NCBI GenBank assembly: GCA_004352715.1
Contig: SCFE01000078.1
Coordinates: 218,519-282,518, forward strand
Source of the DNA: Hofstenia miamia
Taxonomy: Eukaryota > Xenacoelomorpha > Acoela
Length of the DNA stretch: 64,000 nucleotides
Direction: 5' to 3'
In this document: piece by piece, positions 1-9,958 of the stretch
Numbering within the stretch: the stretch's first letter is position 1
Layout: every line of letters begins with the position of its first letter
Position numbers and translations under genes: made by a program
Notes under the pieces: generated by a model
The model's input: only the letters and a program-made list of their open reading frames with translations
Told to the model about the DNA's origin: nothing
Databases searched by the model: none

Positions 1-999
1 NNNNNNNNNNNNNNNNNNNNNNNNNNNNNNNNNNNNNNNNNNNNNNNNNNNNNNNNNNNNNNNNNNNNNNNNNNNNNNNNNNNNNNNNNNNNNNNNNNNN
101 NNNNNNNNNNNNNNNNNNNNNNNNNNNNNNNNNNNNNNNNNNNNNNNNNNNNNNNNNNNNNNNNNNNNNNNNNNNNNNNNNNNNNNNNNNNNNNNNNNNN
201 NNNNNNNNNNNNNNNNNNNNNNNNNNNNNNNNNNNNNNNNNNNNNNNNNNNNNNNNNNNNNNNNNNNNNNNNNNNNNNNNNNNNNNNNNNNNNNNNNNNN
301 NNNNNNNNNNNNNNNNNNNNNNNNNNNNNNNNNNNNNNNNNNNNNNNNNNNNNNNNNNNNNNNNNNNNNNNNNNNNNNNNNNNNNNNNNNNNNNNNNNNN
401 NNNNNNNNNNNNNNNNNNNNNNNNNNNNNNNNNNNNNNNNNNNNNNNNNNNNNNNNNNNNNNNNNNNNNNNNNNNNNNNNNNNNNNNNNNNNNNNNNNNN
501 NNNNNNNNNNNNNNNNNNNNNNNNNNNNNNNNNNNNNNNNNNNNNNNNNNNNNNNNNNNNNNNNNNNNNNNNNNNNNNNNNNNNNNNNNNNNNNNNNNNN
601 NNNNNNNNNNNNNNNNNNNNNNNNNNNNNNNNNNNNNNNNNNNNNNNNNNNNNNNNNNNNNNNNNNNNNNNNNNNNNNNNNNNNNNNNNNNNNNNNNNNN
701 NNNNNNNNNNNNNNNNNNNNNNNNNNNNNNNNNNNNNNNNNNNNNNNNNNNNNNNNNNNNNNNNNNNNNNNNNNNNNNNNNNNNNNNNNNNNNNNNNNNN
801 NNNNNNNNNNNNNNNNNNNNNNNNNNNNNNNNNNNNNNNNNNNNNNNNNNNNNNNNNNNNNNNNNNNNNNNNNNNNNNNNNNNNNNNNNNNNNNNNNNNN
901 NNNNNNNNNNNNNNNNNNNNNNNNNNNNNNNNNNNNNNNNNNNNNNNNNNNNNNNNNNNNNNNNNNNNNNNNNNNNNNNNNNNNNNNNNNNNNNNNNNN
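1..999. other. Assembly gap
   Basis: A run of Ns. The first real base is at 1000. Confidence 0.99.
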
Positions 1000-1029
1000 T
1001 GTGATGTCCAGAAAAGGCAGGTTTTCTAA

Positions 1030-1460
1030 AAAAAATGCAAAAAATTGCTCGAAAACATATTGGTACATAGTTGAAATGAGGTTATAATTGAATAATTATT
1101 TATATGGGTATGGCCGTAGTTTTTTTACCCCTGGCCATAAAATCCAAAATTTCTAAAAAACACCTTTTTTCTTAACAAAATCAATAGAAAAGTGTAAAAA
1201 GTTATTGAAAAATGATCATTATTAGAAACCTGTATATATGGAACCAGTGTATTTACAAAAAAGAAAGTCAACCAAAAACATATAGGTGCATAGTTAAAAA
1301 GGGGGTATAATTGAATAATTATTTTCATAGGTATGGCTGTAGTTTTTTTTTACCCCTGGCTGTAAAAGCCTGAATTTCAAAAAAACGCCATTTTTCTTAT
1401 CAATATCAATAGAAAAGTGTAAAAAGTTATTGAAAACTGATCATTTTGAGAAAGCTGCAT
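1030..1460. repeat. Tandem repeat, about 224-bp unit, two copies
   Basis: Landmarks such as AAAACATAT, CATAGTT, ATAATTGAATAATTAT, GTATGGC(C/T)GTAG, TACCCCTGGC and AGAAAAGTGTAAAAAGTTATTGAAAA recur in the same order about 224 bases apart (for example near 1052 and 1275). The copies have diverged by substitutions and small indels. It abuts the broken 3' side of the retrotransposon at 1484-3170 and may be a satellite or that element's tail. No coding sense was found. Confidence 0.75.
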
Positions 1461-1483
1461 ATATACAACCCTGCCTTTCTTTA

Positions 1484-3170
1484 CTACTCATAACAAAAAA
1501 CAAGGCATTCAAAGATGATAGACAGTCGAGATAGAATAGCTATTGGGCGGTAGAAAGTGACCTGTGAGGAGGGAAGATGATTAGATTTTAACAGCGGAGA
1601 AATCCAAGATGTCTTCCAACAGGCAGGATAGCACTTATTAGAGCAAATGAAGGAATAAAGATGCTTTAAATGGATAGAAAGTGTGGAGGAGGTTTCATGA
1701 ATTACAAAAGAAGGAACACCATCAGGATAACAAGGACCAGACAACTTGAGAGATTTAAGCATGAGAGAAATATCATGAGCGCTGAAGACCATATCACAAA
1801 GTCAGGTTANAACAGATCAGCTTTCTCCAGGTCAGAGTGAGCAGAAAGAAGGTTCCATCTCAAATTGGGGAGCTCAGGCTTGGAATGAAGAGAACGCAGG
1901 AAGGAATAAGAGTCTTGAAGAGAACTGGACAAGAAGCTGGACAGAAAAGAGACTTTGTCAAGTTCCATAAAATTGATAACATCTTCTGTGAGAGAAGCAA
2001 GCTTTGGAGTAGCAGTAGTACCAGAATGGCGTTTGCAAGACTCCAAGTTATTCAAGGAATGCACAGTAAGGGACGAAAAATAGAAAGGAAGAGAAGCACG
2101 CTTTTTCTGCTGACGAGGAAAATAAGAAACAACTTGATGAAAGAAAGTGAACCAATCGTCATCTGAGAAGGAATCACTAAAAACAGGCAGCAAAGATGAG
2201 AGAGCAGCATTAAGTGACAGAAAGTCATTGTTAAATCAAGCATATTGGGGAGCAGCTGGATTAGCAGATGGAGAAGTAGAGTTGACAAAAAGATTGAAGC
2301 TGATGAATGAGTGATCTGACAGCTTAGCAGGAACAGGGACTACAGATATGTCAAATATATAATCAGGGTGAGAGCACAGAACCAAATCAAGCAGAGAGGA
2401 GCTGGAAGTAGGAGAAAATACAAGTTGTTCAAGAGAATAGCAGGCAAAAACTTCTAAAACTGCAGACTCATAAGTGTCAGTAGAGTGAGTCAAATGCATT
2501 CCAGTAGACATTAGGAAGATTGAAGTCACCACAAACAAGAGAAAATGAGGAGGGTGACGAGAGAGGTAGGTAGACTGGTCATGAAAAGACTCAAACATAG
2601 ATGATAAATCAGCAATGAGAATGCAAAAGGCACTTTTTGAAGGAGGGTTGTAAACACAGAGCAGAGAAACAATGTGGTCACTGAGAACAACAGCACAGCC
2701 ACAACAGAAATTGAAAGACAATGAATCAAAAGAAATGGGATGGATGTCAAGGTTAGGAAGACGAGAGGCATTGAGAACACCACCATGGTGACCACTGGAT
2801 CGATCCATACGAGAAAGAACTTTAAGAGTAGAGTTGGGAAAAANGGTAGAGCAGAAGGAGGAGCAAGCGTGGGTGTGAAACTCGGAGCAGGATGACTGGG
2901 GAGAGATGAGACAGAACGTGAGGCAGCAGCACTGTAGGAGAACATTTGGAATTGTAGTGAGGAAAAATCAGAGGAAAGCTTTGTGAGGGATTCAGATAAG
3001 GATGATATGACGCCAGGGTCATCATTGGAGGACGGAGTCGAGGTAGAGAGAGAGCAGTGACTGCTTGGCACAACAACGAATTGATGGCATCTTTCTTCAG
3101 ACCACCAACAGCAGAGGCAAACTGGGCATCACTCAAATTTTTGAGGTTGGACAGCAAAATTGGGGGCATA
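1484..3170 (-). pseudogene. Non-LTR retrotransposon remnant (ORF1-like, endonuclease, start of RT)
   Basis: Read on the minus strand, parts follow the usual LINE order with several frame changes. At 3169-2850 there is a low-complexity Ser/Pro-rich region like an ORF1 or linker. At 2808-2236 there is an apurinic-type endonuclease: HGGVL early, VYNPPS in the middle, then a SLEQLVFSPTS...LLDLVL block and a final LSDHSFISF. At 2193-1807 is the spacer between endonuclease and RT, with a DDWFTFF motif. At 1792-1484 is the start of reverse transcriptase, with a PDGVPSFVI block, a CWKTSWISPLLK block and YRPIAILS. The RT catalytic core is absent, so the copy is broken at its 3' side. Frame changes, and single Ns at 1810 and 2844, make it inactive. 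The clade (Jockey, CR1 or L2-like) cannot be decided. Confidence 0.8.
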
Positions 3171-3179
3171 GCTGAAATC

Positions 3180-3840
3180 TAATTAAACTGTATAATAAAC
3201 AGGCATACTGTGCGGTCCTTGTCTTCACTTCCTACTTGAAGTAGGGCAATTCTGTTCACTAATATTAATCAGTGAGAATTGATTTTGATAGTTGTACAGT
3301 CAAAAATACGTCAAGTAATATTATACAAACATTTTAATGTTAACTAAAATTGTGAAAACCAACAATCAGCTTTTGTCTGACTTGTAAAATCATGTCACTT
3401 TAGATTTGCATTATATTTCTCATAGAAAATATAGGATACAAGAAAACGGAGGAGCGTCTTCAAAGATAGAAAGCCACTACAGAATTGGGATAAAAAACTA
3501 GGTAACATATGTTACAAAGCCTTTAACATTTTTCTTATATTGGGTCAAAATTGAACTTTTTGGATTTCTTGTGCGGTTGTTTAACTTATTTTAGTCCTAG
3601 ATACTAATAAATTAAAAAATATTTTAACAAAAATGACCACCATACAGAAGCTTGAAAATCAAAGGGCTTTCTTTGCTTTGATAAGATAAGATATTCATTA
3701 TTCAGATAAATATTTACAATTAAAAACTGGAAATTTCTTAATAGTGTCAAAAATGTATAAACATACATACAAATACATACAAAAGCAAAAATAAGGAAGT
3801 TACTAATTTCAAGTACAGGTTGTTGAAAAATCATTGTTGT
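3180..3840. other. Non-coding spacer between two LINE remnants
   Basis: A+T-rich sequence with no recognisable gene. The minus-strand ORF at 3604-3834 has no recognisable motif and low-complexity composition. Confidence 0.5.
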
Positions 3841-3859
3841 AAAATGTGTATCTTAGCCA

Positions 3860-5180
3860 TGATTGACCTGAGATATACTTTTGCTTAAGATCAATTTTAA
3901 TCGGATTCTTAAAAACTCTTAGTTTTTCAATGTTCTTAATCTCTAGGTAATGAATTCCATGTTTGCATACTGGTATTAATGAATGATTCTTTCAAGACTT
4001 TTTTTCTGTACTTAATACAGGTAGAATGTTTTGAACTGGAGTTCTGGTTATGTATAAAACCAGGGATTGAAATCATATAAAATGGTAAATTTTTGATGAG
4101 TTTAAAAATGTCAACATAGTGTTCAAAGTGACCAGCTGTCTTGGAAAAAGGATTGATTTGGAAATGTAGTCCTTAGTTTTGGAAAAATCATTAGCATGCT
4201 TTTTATACCAATGGCTAATTTTCGAACTATTGCATTAATATGAGATTCAAAATTTAGCTTAGAATAAAAAACTTTTAAGTACTTGAAATTATCTATAGTC
4301 GGAATGCTAGTATTATTGAGATTAAGGCTTATTGTCTAAACATTGTAATTATTTTTAGTGGGCTGCAAAATACAAAACTTGGTTTTATCTTCATGTATAA
4401 GCAACCTCTGCATCCTTAAACACACACATAAATTTGAACATTTGATACAATTTAATGCTATGTATTCAATTGCCATATTCATGGATATATTATCACTGAA
4501 TGTGCATATATCATTGGTGTATTGAATTCAATAACAATCAGTTGTCATGTGCATACATTTACATATATACTGAAAAGGAGTCCAAGAATTGTTCCTTGAA
4601 GAACACCATTATTAACAGGTAGCCAATCTGAAAAAACATTGCTTATCTTTACTCTCTGATATCTGTTTCAAATAACTAGTTATCAAACTTTAGAAAGGTC
4701 TAAGCAAGCAATAGCTACGAATTTATTTGTGTCAAGTGAAGATCTTCCTCTGTAGCTTTTAAAAGTGCATTAGAAGTTGAAAAAATAAATTTTTTGAAAT
4801 CCAGATTGAATGTTTGACAAAAGATTGTATTTATTTAGGTGTTCTGTTATTTGATCTTGCAATAATCTCTCAATAATACTTTGCTTTTTGGAGATGTAAT
4901 TGACATTGGCCTATATTTTGGTGCAAGTACAGATCGTTTTTCTTAAAATGGGAGTAACAGGAGCAATATTTAAATAATCCAGAAAGTAATCATTTCTTAT
5001 GCATTCATTAAAGATGTAAGTTAAAAGACTGACAATCATATTTGCAGTGATTTTAAGTGCCCATGAAGAAATTTTGCAAGGCCCACTTGATTTGTTAGAC
5101 TTAATTTTATGAATTACGTTTAAAGTTTCAAAACCTGTTGTAAAATGGAAAGAAAATTTGGGTTGAAAAAATTTCGCCAA
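3860..5180 (-). pseudogene. Second non-LTR reverse transcriptase remnant
   Basis: Minus-strand RT landmarks follow in the correct order through frameshifts and stops. At 5180-4911 is an entry block with KSNKSSGP and a FNECI..DYFLDYLNIAPVTP-like stretch. Near 4915-4888 is a decayed YRPMSITSPKSK. Near 4722-4693 is a motif-A-like IACLDLSK. Near 4607-4571 is the motif-B-like GVLQGTILGLLF. Further on are a K-T-K...FKYLKV block and a LNFESHI block near 4290-4230, typical of the RT thumb side. The family differs from the LINE at 1484-3170. Catalytic YADD is not recognisable (a YAH-type relic at most). It is a dead copy. Confidence 0.75.
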
Positions 5181-5199
5181 TGTATTTTCATAGTTAACT

Positions 5200-6080
5200 A
5201 TTGAACCATTGTATTTTCCTAGATCAATACAGCTCAGATTTAATTCATATATGTGATGATTTATGCATTTTGATTTTTGATACCATTACATGTAATACAA
5301 TTTGATTTAGATTTCTTACTATTACTGATCTCATGAATTAGTTACCACTTTTACTTTTGATTTATTAGACAGTTTCCAAGGAAAAATCTGTCACAAAATT
5401 TTTTGGTGAAATTGATTCAGCAATTTCAGCAAAAAGAGTTATCCATATTTGTTAACAATTGATTGAAAGGCTTTAATTGATGAATAATAGGGCTTGTTGC
5501 AAAAAAGATGAGAATATTCATGCATTACGTAATCAATCTATGAATAATTAAGAGTGTATTTATGTATGTGTTAGACAATTTGTTATTTATGATAGCAACC
5601 TTAATGAATAATGCGTACTGACATTATATCTTGTTATTAATAAAGAATTGCATTGAATCCAATCAAGATCATGACGCATCAAAATATTTGGAGAAATATT
5701 TTAGTCATGTATACACATAGTTTACATAAGCATATAGTAGAGTTCTTTACAATAATTATGTTTGCAAAAAATTTCTAAGTATTTTTAAGAAATTAGTTGC
5801 TTTGTACAAAAATGGATCAATATTTTAAAACATGAAGGCATATTTGCTTCAAGAAAAAATACTAGTATCATTAAAATACATAATTTTATAATTATTTGTT
5901 TGAAACTGATAAAAATATCCGTGAATGGTGTATTAGGGATAAAAAAATTACAAAACACAATTTACAAGTTAAAAAGAGTTTAGATGGGCGTATACACTTT
6001 CATCTTTCATTCTTTCAAGTGTTAATACATTAGCCCTGGTATATTATTATGATTGGTTTAGACATTGACACTCTCAAATA
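5200..6080. other. Flanking non-coding DNA with a Polinton-like motif
   Basis: No gene. A block near 5485-5575 (GAATATTCATGCATTAC, then ...ATGAATAATT...AGTGTA...) resembles, with many differences, the block at 20716-20800 inside the Polinton. It is one of the hints that this flank belongs to an older Polinton-type element. Confidence 0.4.
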
Positions 6081-6081
6081 A

Positions 6082-6595
6082 ATGAGCGATCATTTTAGCT
6101 CTAATCACTTTTTTTGGCTATCAACAATGATGAGAAAAATTGCAGTTTCAAAATCTACAAAGTTGGCTAAAGACAGAAGGTGTGGAAAATTACCAAAGGT
6201 AACAGGAAAAAACAACAAAATACCTGCATCTGAGGTGAAATGTTTGTTAAAGAGTGAAAAGAAGTTATCATGTCCAGCACTAGTTAGTGAACTTAATTCA
6301 GTTTCAGAGGAAGTCTGTGTACAATATATATCTCTTTATGAGTTGCAAGTTGGTGAATAGTTTACAATATATGCAATGTTTATCAAACTCAGACAAAGTA
6401 TGGTCCTGTGGTAAAAATTATTCTGGAAAATGGCAACTGCTTCTTCCTCTTACCAAAGGGCTATGCACATTGGGCTGGATCACAGTTTAATATGTTAATT
6501 GGAATTAAAGTTAATCAATGTGAGAAACCTCTGAAATATTTTGATTGTAAGCCAAGGACTGTTTTAAAATTTTGTATGTAATTTTATTTTAGAAA
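6082..6595 (+). pseudogene. Decayed copy of the element's small TKYG/FLP-type protein
   Basis: The 5' part reads in frame from 6082 (a lysine-rich N-terminus, then YISLYELQVGE near 6330-6357) and stops at 6358. Homology continues in another frame: VVKIILENGNCFFL near 6408-6450, followed by a tail ending near 6583. The same order of landmarks (ISxxEL..GE, KYGPVV, NCFFLPK.YA, a Val/Phe-rich end) is found in the ORF at 16239-16721 inside the Polinton. The N-terminal part is lysine-rich like that ORF. At least one frameshift makes it non-functional. It lies outside the 6877 boundary, so it is a separate, older copy. The molecular role is unknown. Confidence 0.5.
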
Positions 6596-6870
6596 GTGTA
6601 AATACACATTTTTTGTTGAATTTATTTCCCTCATCCACATATATTTACATAAATTATCAATTTTTTAGCTAAGACAATAAAATTAATAAGCAATTTTATT
6701 AGTTTTAGGTTCTACCCATGGTTTAATTGTTGTATTATAGATGACTTTGTACTGTATTAGAAGACCTATTTCTTTCATATCATGTTAAAGAATGGATCAA
6801 ATTCGTGGTTCTTCTGGTTGACAACAGTAAATTGATGGGAAAATTTGGTCAATCTAGCTATGTTTTACGC

Positions 6871-6876
6871 CTAGCT
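6871..6876. repeat. Target-site duplication of the Polinton (left)
   Basis: CTAGCT directly precedes the element's first bases (AGTAGTTATATTCG). The identical hexamer directly follows the inverted terminus at 25322-25327. Six bases is the duplication length known for Polinton/Maverick integrases. Confidence 0.85.
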
Positions 6877-7130
6877 AGTAGTTATATTCGCAGCAATGAT
6901 GTGGCATAAATTGACCTTTGACCATGGCGGGGATGTCTGTGATGAAATTGTATACTTCAGTCGTTAGTGTATCTTTGACGTCATTGGAACATATTCTCTT
7001 TTGTTATAATATTTGTTGGCAAACACATTTGTTTATTGTATAAAATGTAGCCAATATTTTTACTTGCGTATTTGCATGGACTAACTTAGTTTACATGTAT
7101 TATTTGCTTTTTTGTTAATGTACATGACTT
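6877..7130 (+). repeat. Left terminal inverted repeat, outer part
   Basis: It aligns base for base with the reverse complement of about 25070-25321. The few differences include CAGCAATGAT versus TGGCAACAAG near the tip and CTTCAG versus CTTTGG. It contains a conserved GCGGGGATGTCTGTGATG block and then enters A+T-rich subterminal repeats (CATGGACTAACTTAG...). Confidence 0.9.
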
Positions 7131-7344
7131 GCATATTTGCATGGACTAACTTAGTTTACATGTATTATTTGCTTTTTGTTAATGTACATGACTTACTTAT
7201 TTATATGACCTTACTTAGTTTACATGTTTCATTTTACATACTGGTTTTTATTAACATACATGACATTGGAAATATCACATTAATTTAGTTTATATGTTTA
7301 TTTTACATACTTGTTTTTTTATTTATATACATGATATTTGTTAG
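7131..7344 (+). repeat. Extra copy of the subterminal repeats
   Basis: It repeats the CATGGACTAACTTAGTTTACATG / ACATGACATTGGAAATATCAC units that also occur at 8011-8270 and, inverted, at 24890-25120. The right terminus lacks this extra copy, so the left arm carries a local duplication. Confidence 0.75.
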
Positions 7345-7777
7345 CATTTATTACAAACTTAAATGTTGGAAGAATTATATTTATGTACAGGAGGATATAA
7401 ATTAGCAGTAGAAATCATCTTGTCAAACGATGTTTATTAATTATATTCTATATATTGCGTAATCTTTTCAGCAAATAGTAAAATTTATTGTTTAACTACA
7501 TAATGTAATTTGTAGAATGCCTTAAAATGGGTATTTATGTGCGATATTAAATAAAATACATAAAAACAAAACCATTAACGCTTTGAAATACAAAAAACTC
7601 TGAATATACAACAAGGAAATGTCGAATTTAAGTGTATGTACGTTTTTCTTTCTCCCTTTTTAAGTTTATACTAAAACTGTCATAAAGTTTGCATTTTGTT
7701 CAATGCCTATGACGGAAAGATATCTTCATTTTAACACATTATTCAGTTTTCACAAAGATTCAAGTGGTGACAGTTGA
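7345..7777 (+). repeat. Direct repeat of 21073-21507
   Basis: About 433 bases match 21073-21507 in the same orientation with scattered substitutions (shared landmarks AACTTAAATGTTGGAAGAAT, CAGGAGGATATAAATTAGCA and TCAAGTGGTGACAGTTGA). It ends at the gap at 7778. No long ORF is conserved between the copies. Confidence 0.88.
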
Positions 7778-8010
7778 NNNNNNNNNNNNNNNNNNNNNNN
7801 NNNNNNNNNNNNNNNNNNNNNNNNNNNNNNNNNNNNNNNNNNNNNNNNNNNNNNNNNNNNNNNNNNNNNNNNNNNNNNNNNNNNNNNNNNNNNNNNNNNN
7901 NNNNNNNNNNNNNNNNNNNNNNNNNNNNNNNNNNNNNNNNNNNNNNNNNNNNNNNNNNNNNNNNNNNNNNNNNNNNNNNNNNNNNNNNNNNNNNNNNNNN
8001 NNNNNNNNNN
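7778..8010. other. Assembly gap within the left arm
   Basis: 233 Ns between duplicated subterminal sequence. Any ORF drawn across it is meaningless. Confidence 0.99.
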
Positions 8011-8517
8011 TATTTGCATGGACTAACTTAGTTTACATGTATTATTTGCTTTTTGTTAATGTGCATGACTTACTTATTTATATGACCTTACTTAGTTTAC
8101 ATGTTTCATTTTAAATACTGGTTCTTATTAACATACATGACATTGGAAATATCACATTAATTTAGTTTATATGTTTATTTTACATACTTGTTTTTTTATA
8201 ACCATACATGACATTGGAAATACCACATTAATTTAGTTTATATATTTATTTTACATACTTGTTTTATTTAGTAAAATTTAATAACAAATGTTTGAATCAG
8301 AGAGATAATAATATTCATTAAAAGCATAAGGGCTTATTTCAGTAATAAAGCAAAATAATTTTTTGGAACTAGTTTATGCAAAAACTCGCAATTTCTAATA
8401 TTTAATAAACATATGTGGTCAAACCCACATACATGTTTAAGACAAGACAAAAATGTAATATATTCTACACTTTGCTTATAATGATCATATATATCTTACT
8501 ATTAAATTTGTCTATTG
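8011..8517 (+). repeat. Left terminal inverted repeat, inner part
   Basis: It matches the reverse complement of 24639-25120, including the GCATAAGGGCTTATTTCAGT block near 8325 and the end TTTGTCTATTG at 8507-8517. With 6877-7130 this makes a terminal repeat of about 0.7 kb, split on the left by roughly 0.9 kb of duplicated sequence and gap. Confidence 0.88.
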
Positions 8518-8589
8518 CTTTTGCAATTTTCAGCAAAAAGCATTTGAATACATGTATAAAAATTGATTGACATGTAATAATTGATGAGT

Positions 8590-9085
8590 CATTAGTAGTA
8601 TACTAGGATGAGGCTTGGTTCCTCAAACTGACCTTGAGAATTGCTGACTCACAGATATTGATGAGTGTTTAAGTGCTGACTCACCACTTGACAAATGTTG
8701 ATTGACCACTCACTAATGCATTTTTTGACAGGTTGGGGTAAAAGCGTTAATGCATATTTGACAGTTATCACTAATTGGTTTTTTAAAATGGGTTTGCTTA
8801 CAAATGATTCATATTGCGGCCAATTTACATTTACATACATTTTTTGGTTTTATATGACTAATTTCATTTTGTTAATATACACAGCTATATCACATGTTAC
8901 TACTGTTTGCATACATTACATTTTTGTTAATATACCTTGTTATTGTTTTTTCCATGATTTCAGATGATTACACATACAATGTAATTTGGGAAAACTTACA
9001 AAAAACCACATTTCGTTTTTGTTAATATTCATCATTAACACATTTATCATGTCACATTTTTTCAACCAATAATCAATTTTCATAA
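8590..9085 (+). repeat. Inverted copy of the 18.5-20.7 kb repeat unit
   Basis: It starts in CTAGGATGAGGCTTG and runs through TGACAGGTTGGGGTAAAAGCG and TTTTTGTTAATAT units. It is the reverse complement, with some divergence, of the three-copy block at 18502-20815. Short ORFs in it on either strand (8649-8840, 8695-8967) mirror those in the other copies and have the composition of translated A+T-rich repeat, so they are not called genes. Confidence 0.8.
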
Positions 9086-9229
9086 TTTTGATAGCTTGCA
9101 AGTACAATGTTTAACTTGCTTTCAGGAATATTTTTCAAAAAGACTTCACCTTGTTTTCAAAAAATATATTATACCATATCAAGATAAATTAAACATGGGA
9201 GGCACTGGAGTGAATAGATTTTCTTCTTG

Positions 9230-9576
9230 ATGAGCAACATCAAATTATTCAAATGGAGAATTGTCTAAAACAACACATTAATTTATAACATTGTTGACAA
9301 AAACATATGTAGAGAAATTTAACAAATTCATATGGACACAGAGAATGGAGGAAATGTTGTATGTGGGATAATCAAATGGAGAATTGACTAAACAAAAACA
9401 TTAATTTGTAACAATGTTGACAAAAACATATGTAGAGAAATTTAACAAATTTGTATGGACATGGAGAATGGAGGAAATATTGTATGCAGGATAATCAATT
9501 ATATGAGGAATTGTCTAAATGAAAACATTAATTTGTAACACCATTGACAAAAACATATGTGGAGAAATTTAACAAA
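9230..9576 (+). repeat. Minisatellite, about 123-bp unit, three copies
   Basis: Units beginning near 9251, 9374 and 9498 share GGAGAATTG(T/A)CTAAA, CATTAATTTGTAACA, TTGACAAAAACATATGT and GAGAAATTTAACAAA. The array runs into the gap at 9577, which it probably caused. Confidence 0.85.
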
Positions 9577-9958
9577 NNNNNNNNNNNNNNNNNNNNNNNN
9601 NNNNNNNNNNNNNNNNNNNNNNNNNNNNNNNNNNNNNNNNNNNNNNNNNNNNNNNNNNNNNNNNNNNNNNNNNNNNNNNNNNNNNNNNNNNNNNNNNNNN
9701 NNNNNNNNNNNNNNNNNNNNNNNNNNNNNNNNNNNNNNNNNNNNNNNNNNNNNNNNNNNNNNNNNNNNNNNNNNNNNNNNNNNNNNNNNNNNNNNNNNNN
9801 NNNNNNNNNNNNNNNNNNNNNNNNNNNNNNNNNNNNNNNNNNNNNNNNNNNNNNNNNNNNNNNNNNNNNNNNNNNNNNNNNNNNNNNNNNNNNNNNNNNN
9901 NNNNNNNNNNNNNNNNNNNNNNNNNNNNNNNNNNNNNNNNNNNNNNNNNNNNNNNNNN
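9577..9958. other. Assembly gap at the 3' end of the polymerase gene
   Basis: 382 Ns. They hide the C-terminal part of the minus-strand polymerase. Confidence 0.99.

Noticed and set aside
2526-3071. Overlapping minus-strand ORF of 181 codons
   Set aside because: Its first half is the LINE linker region in a neighbouring frame and its second half is a shadow of the endonuclease; it is not an extra gene.
7750-8114. ORFs drawn through the N gap
   Set aside because: Nearly all residues are unknown; they are artefacts of gap runs. The same holds at 9499-10063, 23554-24206, 34733-35123 and 59706-59982, apart from the parts described.
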